Positions 57,763 through 64,000 of a DNA stretch of 64,000 nt are shown here, in pieces. Each line of letters opens with the position of its first letter. Within the stretch, counting starts at the first letter, position 1. Under the pieces are notes generated by a model that was not told the origin of the DNA, ran no database searches, and worked only from the letters and a program-made list of their open reading frames with translations. The stretch lies in the NCBI GenBank assembly GCA_031761405.1, contig JASEVX010000007.1:34761677-34825676 (forward strand), written 5' to 3'. Origin of the DNA: Serripes groenlandicus. Its lineage: Eukaryota; Mollusca; Bivalvia; Cardiida; Cardiidae. Both the position numbers and the translations under genes were made by a program.

Positions 57763-58250
57763 GAAAAGGAGTCAATTAAAGTTGTCAAATCGGTTTTTGT
57801 TAATTTGTATCACTATTTACGCTTTAACTTTTTCTCGTTATGCTACCAAATGATAGAAGACCCAAAAAGCTTTCATTTAAACCAAAGTTTGTCGCTATAA
57901 TTGTTTACCGTTTTCGAGTTATGTAATATGAGAGATTTTTAAACCCCCAAAATGAACTTGCTCCGATCCTCAAGTTTGATATACCGTTTGAAAGATCTCG
58001 TTGCGCCCTTTTCATATATGAAAAAAAAAACTATGGTCATACACCTATTAGTTTTCTAGTTATCGCTTTTTAAATATTTGTTTCAAAGTGCGTCAAAAGT
58101 CTTCTCAATGCGTAAATGCCGATATCTCCTTTATTTCTTGTCCGAATGTAGTCGTGTTTGGACTCGTTAAAAAGGGTTTCGTATTTTCTATCGATTGAGA
58201 TGATCAAACCGGAAGTGACGTCATTATTTCTTAAAATGGTCATATTTCCG
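57763..58250. repeat. Direct duplication, copy A2 (~480 bp)
   Basis: Second copy of the block at 56640-57120, with a small A-run insertion near 58022. It lies immediately before the polymerase promoter region. Confidence 0.85.
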
Positions 58251-58424
58251 ATATTAATTAATTTGATTATGTTTATTTCAGAAATATCACAACGTGTACA
58301 CTGTTCTCATTTATTGACAGTTGTTGAACTGAATATTGACAGAGTTATAAACGTCCTTGTAATGCTCACTTACCCCGAGCTATTTTAAGACTGGTTATTG
58401 CACCATCAGATATTTCAACACCAG

Positions 58425-58572
58425 GTGTGCGAACAATAGTCCATTGAAAGTTAATCTCCTTTAAAGTCGCCACGGTGTCCAGCGTTTGTTGATTTAAGGC
58501 CGGAAACGTGGACAATGCCCCATTGACATGTCAAAAATTAATCTCCTTTAAAGGCGCCACATTGTCTGATGA
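58425..58572. repeat. Tandem block B2
   Basis: Shorter relative of block B1: CTCCTTTAAAG, CGCCACGGTGTCCAGCGT and GGCCGGAAACGTGGACAATG. It ends within 120 bases of the polymerase TATA box. Confidence 0.75.
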
Positions 58573-58691
58573 ACACCTGTGTCAACCAAGCCTATCGAAA
58601 ATTTATTTTGACCAATCAGATTTGAGAAAAGTGACGTGAGTTACTAAATTTATTGACCAATGAAATACCAGCCTCGTTTTGAAATCGAGTG

Positions 58692-58699
58692 TATAAAAA
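58692..58699 (+). promoter_or_regulatory. TATA box of the polymerase gene
   Basis: TATAAAAA lies 53 bases before ATG 58752 and would place transcription initiation near 58720. The start ATG sits in a good context (GTCAACATGG). Confidence 0.65.
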
Positions 58700-58751
58700 G
58701 GTGTGTTTCAACATACACCGGCATTCTAACACTAGAACTCAAACCGTCAAC

Positions 58752-61700
58752 ATGGACAATATCGTATCTACGTTCGAAATTATGGTCAACTCGTATACTA
58801 ATGCTGACGAGTTAATGAATTTTGCGGCGACGATGGGAATACAGGAATCGTCTTCAGTGAGGTTTCGTTTGTTTCAGTTACGAAACCTGGAGTATGACAA
58901 CGACTTTGTCAATGGAGAACTAGATTCCATTTTACAAAATTTAGGAGGAGAGCTTAACACCGCCGAAGATTTCAATGAGGAAGATTTGGAATTGGCTGTC
59001 GACTACATAAGAGACCAAAACGAAATAGACGAAAGTATGAAAGCGATCCTCTTCGATGATCAAATGGACGAGCTAGCCACTGCGTGTTTAGACGATGGGG
59101 TCTGGGACCCTCCTACGCCTGTCATTCAGTCAGGAAGTGGTCAGCCTGGCCCCTCACATAAATTACGCTACACCATGCGAAAGAAGTCAGAGCGTACATA
59201 CGCGAAAAACGCTGCCGTGGACCGAACATACCAGGTCAAGGTCGACGAACGGTACCACGGTCAGGAGTTACGAGATGTCAGGGAGGGGCTCCATAACATG
59301 TTTCAAGATGTCCTAAACGAGGCCAGGGGTGATTTGGCGGGAAACGATCTGGGTCGCGTCGTTATACACCACCAGGGACTTCATGATCCTATCGTCGTTC
59401 CTCTCCGAGACTGGGACCATCTGAACGCCGACGGTGTCATGGCGATGATCGAAAAAGTGCTCAACAGTAATAAAGATCTCTCAATTGACGAGAGTTTCTA
59501 CATTACTGTTGGTACCATTGATTTACCGAAAGGAGCCGGTGGTCCAAGGCGTAGAATAACGAAAATAAAAGGGGATAAAAATTCTCTCCAGCTGAAAACG
59601 TCCATCGTGACCATTAACAATGATGATCAACTATGTATGGCCAGAGCGATCGGGGTCAGCTGGGCCAAATTAAACAGATGCTCCCCCGAAGAATGGAAAG
59701 AGGTGACCAAAACCAGAGCCAAGAAATCTAATCTGGAATTGGTCATGGAACATAAAAAAGTATCAGATAGTTATTACAGAGATTTGAGAAACAAAAATCT
59801 GAAACAACAGAAACAGTTAGCGGTCGCCATCAGTCAGTTGGCTGGTGTACCCCTGGATCGTCCAGCCAGTCTTAATGATATAGAGGCGTTTGAAGAGCTT
59901 CTGGGTGTACGCGTTATGGTAGTTAGTGCTAGACTGGGTAATAAGTTTTTAACCAGTCCCAGTACAGACCAACGGCCATGTATATATCTGTACTTGGTGG
60001 ACGATGACCACTTTCACGCCATAACGAGTATTACGGGGTTCTTCAGCGATTCGTACTTCTGTTCGAAATGCCTCAAACATTATAGTAACAGAGAATATCA
60101 TCAATGTGAGATCAAATGTATCGTGTGTAAAAGGGATCACTGCCCAACAACGGACCATCCTATCGATTGCGACATTTGTAATATGACATGCCGATCTGAA
60201 GACTGCTTCACAAATCATAAACAAGCCCCTGTACATCAGAAAGGAAAAGAAAAAGGAAAACAGAGTGGACCTTCCCAGTGCGAAAAATGGTGGAAGTGTC
60301 CACAATGTTACAAAGTACTGAGGACGGACAAGCGGAAGAAAGAGGAGCACGAGTGCGGAGAGTACCAGTGCTCTAGCTGCCATAAATATGTGCAGGATGA
60401 TCATTTATGCTTCCTGAGAGCCACTCAAGCCAAAGAACATTACATACCCAAGTTTATCTTTTTTGATTTTGAGTGCTCTCAGGATGAGAAATTGTTTTGT
60501 AATGAAGGATATTTACCCTTGAAAAACCCAAATTGTCGAGACTGTCAATCGCAGGTATGTACATCTTGCTCTAAATGCCAACATTGTAAATCTTCATGGT
60601 GCGGAAAAGCTACACATCGTCCAAATTTCGTTGTAGCTCATACCGTTTGTCCGAAATGTATTGATCAAACGTTAACACCAGAGTCAGTATGTCCCAGCTG
60701 CGGTACCCGGTGCGACGAATGTGACAACACTGATTCACACGAGAATGAGGACGAAGGTCCTTGTCCAGGTAAATGTGGATTCAGGGAAGTCACTTTCGAA
60801 GGAACGGATACCGCGGAAAAGTTTGGTCAGTGGTTATTTACGGACCAACATAAATATTTCAAAGCCATTGCGCACAACATGAAAGGATACGATGGTTATT
60901 TTCTTTTGGAATATTTGATTGATCAATCCATGAGGCCAGACAAAATAATCTACAGCGGTTCAAAAATAATGTATATGGCTGTTGAGCGCGATTTACATAT
61001 CAAAGTGATTGACAGTCTTAATTTTTTGCCAATGAAATTGTCCCAATTACCGAAAGCCTTTGGTTTAAACGAATTGAAAAAAGGGTGGTTCCCCCATTTT
61101 TTTAATACGAGAGAACATCAAAATTATATAGGATGTTTTCCCGAACCCCACTATTTTGGACAAGATTTCATGAGTGAGAAAGAGAGGGATGAGTTATTAG
61201 TATGGTTGAATGAGAAAAAGGAGTGTGTGTTTAATTTTAGGAATGAAATGTTAGAGTATTGTAGGAGTGACGTCGATATTTTAAGACAATCATGTTTAAA
61301 ATTTAGAGATTTGTTAATGAGAGCGACGGGTGAAGAAAGAGAGGTTGTAAATAAGAAAGGTAAGAAAGAAAAACGATGGTTTGGTGCCGTAGATCCATTT
61401 GATTCCGTCACGATAGCGTCTGTATGTATGAATGTGTTCAGAACAAAATTTTTGGAAGAGAAATGGAGAGTCAAATTGACCGGAAACGATGAATGGGTAC
61501 AGTCAAAAGTCGTTGACGAGAAGTTATATGTACAGAAAGGAAATGAATGGATCTACGAATCTAAACTCGTTGGGGAAACAGTGTGTGAAAGAGAATTTGT
61601 GAGTACTGCTATTGCGAAGATTCCTCCCAGTGGTTACAACGACCAGTATAGTAAAGTGTCAATTCAGTGGTTAGAGTGGAGAGCGCGTCTCGATAATGTC

Positions 61701-63398
61701 CACATTCAGCATGCTCTGAATGGAGGTGAGAACAAATTACCTGGAAGTCGTTACAAATTGGACGGTTATTGTAGAGAGACAAATACGGCTTATGAATTTC
61801 ACGGTTGTATTTTTCATGGTTGCCCCGTTTGTTTCTCTGACAATCGCGAAGAGACGTACCATCCACTCACCCGTCAGTCTTTAGACGAGTTGTACGCTTT
61901 AACTCTAAAAAAGAAAGCCTACGTTAAAAAATTAGGAATGAAATATGTTTGTATTTGGGACCATGACTTCAAAAAAGAAATGCTTACAAACGCTGAAATG
62001 AAACACTTTGCTCAAAATTTAGATATATCGGATAGATTAGATCCTAGAGAAAGTTTCTTCGGAGGTCGTACCAATGCTAGTCAACTCTACTATAAAGTTC
62101 AGGCTAACGAAAAAGTCAAGTACGTGGATTTCACGAGTTTGTATCCCTGGGTTAATAAGTATTGTCGATATCCCGTAGGTCACCCCTCGATCATAACTCA
62201 AGATTTCGGTGACATGAAGGACTATTTTGGTATTGCCAAGGTCAAGATTTTACCCCCTCGGGGTCTGTATCATCCAGTTCTTCCGTATAGGTCGAACGGT
62301 AAACTGAAATTTCCTTTGTGTCAGACCTGCGCGGATAATGAGAATCCCAACCCATGTGATTGTACTGATGAACAAAGAGAGTTGACAGGTACGTGGTGCA
62401 CTCCCGAAATAGAAACGGCTCTAAGACTAGGTTATCGTATTCAAAAAATATATGAAGTATACCACTGGGAAGAATCAACCCAATATGATTCTAACACTAG
62501 AGAAGGAGGACTGTTCGCCAATTATATAAACACATTTTTAAAGTTTAAACAAGAGGCGAGCGGTTCTCCGGACTGGATTAAAACTAAAACAGATGCCAAT
62601 AATTATATTAAACATTATCTTGAGAAAGAGGGAGTTTCATTGGATCAGGAAAACATTTCAAAGAACCCTGGTTTAAGAGCTTTGGCCAAATTATGCCTCA
62701 ATAGTTTTTGGGGTAAGTTTGGTCAGAGACTTAATATGAGACAGACTGAATTTTTTCACGAAAGTCAAGCCAATCTGTTCTTTCAATTGTTTTCGGATCC
62801 AATGAAACAACCTACCGATTTTCATATATTAAATAATGATATGGTACAAATAGAGTGGACCTACAAAAAGGACTGTCAACCGGAAGATAATAAAACGAAC
62901 ATCTATTTAGCTACGTTTACCACGTGTTGGGCTAGACTCAAACTCTACAGTGTCCTGGAAAAAGTTGACACACGGGTTCTGTACTATGATACAGACAGTG
63001 TTATTTATGTGAGTAGACCCGGACAGTATGACCCACCATTGGGCGACTATCTGGGTGAACTCACAGATGAACTTGGAACGGGAGAATACATTGTAGAGTA
63101 TGTGTCTGGTGGTCCAAAAAATTATGCGTACAAAACCAATACACACAAAGAAACTTGTAAAGTGAGAGGGTTTACCCTAAACTATAAAAACAGCCAAATG
63201 ATAAATTTTGAATCTGTTAAAGCTATTGTGACTGATCCAAAAGTTCAGTCAACAATAACAATAACAAATCCAAATAAAATATGTAGGGATAAGGGAAAAA
63301 GGAAACTCTATAATAGAGAGGAACAGAAAACATATCAAATGGTTTATACAAAAAGAAGAAGATTAGACAATTTTGATACTGAACCTTACGGTTTTTGA
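58752..63398 (+). CDS. polB: Protein-primed-type family B DNA polymerase of a virus-like mobile element
   Basis: An intact, intronless 1548-codon gene. I place the start at ATG 58752 (MDNIVSTFEIM), 60 bases after a TATA box. The longer open frame from 58689 would start upstream of the likely transcription start. It carries the exonuclease motifs FFDFECSQ (~570), HNMKGYDGYF (~708) and YCRSDVDIL (~836), and the polymerase motifs DFTSLYPWVN (~1125), LNSFWGKFG (~1316) and YYDTDSVIY (~1411). FFGGRTNAS lies near 1101. Two Cys/His-rich blocks (435-560 and 590-690) look zinc-binding, the second inside the exonuclease domain. Residues ~1000-1080 resemble a Vsr-type endonuclease. A Cys/His pair at ~315 and ~425 hints at a protease-like fold. 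It would copy the element's own DNA. Polinton/Maverick or adintovirus-like origin is my best guess. Capsid and integrase genes would lie to the right, beyond the window. Confidence 0.92.
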   Translation: MDNIVSTFEIMVNSYTNADELMNFAATMGIQESSSVRFRLFQLRNLEYDNDFVNGELDSILQNLGGELNTAEDFNEEDLELAVDYIRDQNEIDESMKAILFDDQMDELATACLDDGVWDPPTPVIQSGSGQPGPSHKLRYTMRKKSERTYAKNAAVDRTYQVKVDERYHGQELRDVREGLHNMFQDVLNEARGDLAGNDLGRVVIHHQGLHDPIVVPLRDWDHLNADGVMAMIEKVLNSNKDLSIDESFYITVGTIDLPKGAGGPRRRITKIKGDKNSLQLKTSIVTINNDDQLCMARAIGVSWAKLNRCSPEEWKEVTKTRAKKSNLELVMEHKKVSDSYYRDLRNKNLKQQKQLAVAISQLAGVPLDRPASLNDIEAFEELLGVRVMVVSARLGNKFLTSPSTDQRPCIYLYLVDDDHFHAITSITGFFSDSYFCSKCLKHYSNREYHQCEIKCIVCKRDHCPTTDHPIDCDICNMTCRSEDCFTNHKQAPVHQKGKEKGKQSGPSQCEKWWKCPQCYKVLRTDKRKKEEHECGEYQCSSCHKYVQDDHLCFLRATQAKEHYIPKFIFFDFECSQDEKLFCNEGYLPLKNPNCRDCQSQVCTSCSKCQHCKSSWCGKATHRPNFVVAHTVCPKCIDQTLTPESVCPSCGTRCDECDNTDSHENEDEGPCPGKCGFREVTFEGTDTAEKFGQWLFTDQHKYFKAIAHNMKGYDGYFLLEYLIDQSMRPDKIIYSGSKIMYMAVERDLHIKVIDSLNFLPMKLSQLPKAFGLNELKKGWFPHFFNTREHQNYIGCFPEPHYFGQDFMSEKERDELLVWLNEKKECVFNFRNEMLEYCRSDVDILRQSCLKFRDLLMRATGEEREVVNKKGKKEKRWFGAVDPFDSVTIASVCMNVFRTKFLEEKWRVKLTGNDEWVQSKVVDEKLYVQKGNEWIYESKLVGETVCEREFVSTAIAKIPPSGYNDQYSKVSIQWLEWRARLDNVHIQHALNGGENKLPGSRYKLDGYCRETNTAYEFHGCIFHGCPVCFSDNREETYHPLTRQSLDELYALTLKKKAYVKKLGMKYVCIWDHDFKKEMLTNAEMKHFAQNLDISDRLDPRESFFGGRTNASQLYYKVQANEKVKYVDFTSLYPWVNKYCRYPVGHPSIITQDFGDMKDYFGIAKVKILPPRGLYHPVLPYRSNGKLKFPLCQTCADNENPNPCDCTDEQRELTGTWCTPEIETALRLGYRIQKIYEVYHWEESTQYDSNTREGGLFANYINTFLKFKQEASGSPDWIKTKTDANNYIKHYLEKEGVSLDQENISKNPGLRALAKLCLNSFWGKFGQRLNMRQTEFFHESQANLFFQLFSDPMKQPTDFHILNNDMVQIEWTYKKDCQPEDNKTNIYLATFTTCWARLKLYSVLEKVDTRVLYYDTDSVIYVSRPGQYDPPLGDYLGELTDELGTGEYIVEYVSGGPKNYAYKTNTHKETCKVRGFTLNYKNSQMINFESVKAIVTDPKVQSTITITNPNKICRDKGKRKLYNREEQKTYQMVYTKRRRLDNFDTEPYGF

Positions 63399-63441
63399 CA
63401 GAATTCTTTTTTTGGGTTTACTTTGTTGTAAATAATATGTA

Positions 63442-63447
63442 AATAAA
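63442..63447 (+). terminator. Polyadenylation signal of the polymerase gene
   Basis: AATAAA lies 44 bases after the stop codon, followed by T-rich sequence. Confidence 0.6.
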
Positions 63448-63497
63448 ATCTTTTGATCTTGCTTTGTATCATATAACCATTGTATTACCTTTTGTTA

Positions 63498-63605
63498 TAT
63501 CATTTTTGTAAATATATATCATTTTTGTAAATATCATTTTTGTAAATATCATTTTTGTAAATATCATTTTTGTAAATATCATTTTTGTAAATATCATTTT
63601 TGTTG
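63498..63605 (+). repeat. 15-bp tandem repeat between polymerase and zinc-finger genes
   Basis: About seven copies of ATATCATTTTTGTAA. It fills the intergenic space just upstream of the second gene's promoter. Confidence 0.85.
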
Positions 63606-63649
63606 TATCATACACATACATAATTGTTTTCTCGTTTATTTCGCAAAAG

Positions 63650-63658
63650 TTTATAAGA
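63650..63658 (+). promoter_or_regulatory. TATA-like box of the zinc-finger gene
   Basis: TTTATAAGA about 34 bases before ATG 63685. This implies a very short leader, like the compact spacing in viral genomes. Confidence 0.4.
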
Positions 63659-63684
63659 GTGCACACGACGAAATATAAGTAATC

Positions 63685-64000
63685 ATGAATCAATGTCCAG
63701 TGTGTCAACGTCATTTTTCTCGGAGAGACGCCATGTTTCGTCATAGAAGAAATATACATGAACAAATTAACGACACATACATCCCACCACCACCACCACC
63801 ACCACCACCGAGTGTGTTTACTGATGCGTATCCACCACCACCACCACCACCACCACCACCACCACCACCACCGAGCGTGTTTACTGATGCGTATCCACCA
63901 CCACCACCACCACCACCACCACCACCACCACCACCACCACCACCGAGTGTGTTTACTGATGCGTATCCACCACCACCACCACCACCACCAACGCTGTCGT
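63685..64000 (+). CDS. C2H2 zinc-finger/poly-proline protein (partial, runs off the window)
   Basis: It starts at ATG 63685 and stays open to the last base. The first 27 codons form one classical C2H2 finger, Cys-x2-Cys-x12-His-x4-His, starting MNQCPVCQRHFSRRDAMFRH. A short linker (EQINDTYI) then leads into long proline runs broken three times by the spacer SVFTDAY, encoded by pure CCA repeats. It has the same orientation as the polymerase, 286 bases downstream, with its own TATA-like sequence, so it is probably another gene of the same element. The function is not known. A nucleic-acid-binding or virion-associated role is only a guess. The CCA tract is likely to vary in length. Confidence 0.7.
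   Translation, partial: MNQCPVCQRHFSRRDAMFRHRRNIHEQINDTYIPPPPPPPPPSVFTDAYPPPPPPPPPPPPPPSVFTDAYPPPPPPPPPPPPPPPPPSVFTDAYPPPPPPPPTLS

Noticed and set aside
59949..60404. 151-codon minus-strand frame inside the polymerase gene
   Set aside because: It is a shadow of the polymerase coding frame on the other strand.

Overview
This is invertebrate nuclear DNA. The coding information sits in many short exons with GT-AG introns, surrounded by dense MITEs, tRNA-derived SINEs, minisatellites and microsatellites. The gene architecture and repeats point to a mollusc, most likely a bivalve. The resemblance to a dreissenid mussel genome is from memory and untested.

The minus strand from about 56.1 kb down to 9.45 kb carries one large adhesion G-protein-coupled receptor gene that I assembled exon by exon. 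It has a 5'UTR exon, a signal-peptide exon, and a C-type lectin domain (CTLD) interrupted by a very long acidic exon. A second CTLD, an Ig-like domain, a SEA-like region and an HRM-like Cys region follow. Then come the GAIN domain with a clear GPS cleavage site, TM1-3, TM5-7 and a Ser-rich tail. Intron phases agree across all joins except three places: a one-base excess in each of two consecutive GAIN exons, and a missing TM4 exon between 18480 and 15302. These could be assembly errors, but together they raise the possibility of a decayed gene.

Two minisatellites inside this gene (71 bp at 12.2-15.1 kb, 34 bp at 34.95-35.33 kb) begin exactly at exon 3' ends and copy the 5' splice site into every unit. 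Other arrays are a 43-bp satellite (0.66-2.47 kb), a 51-bp array with a 306-bp higher-order period (31.95-32.87 kb), a 145-bp array split by a solo LTR (28.9-30.2 kb), and long (ACT)n and (GA)n tracts. At least three palindromic MITE families, a TIR family, a TTAA-flanked element and several tRNA-derived SINEs fill the introns.

The plus strand from about 58.6 kb to the window end is a virus-like mobile element. It has a TATA box and an intact 1548-codon family B DNA polymerase with Cys-rich zinc-binding regions and an embedded Vsr-like endonuclease segment. A C2H2 zinc-finger/poly-proline gene follows and runs off the window. The polymerase type is that of Polinton/Maverick or adintovirus-like elements. 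The element lies head-to-head with the receptor gene, separated by a 2.4-kb block of direct duplications (56.15-58.57 kb). Positions 1-9.4 kb hold no recognisable host gene.
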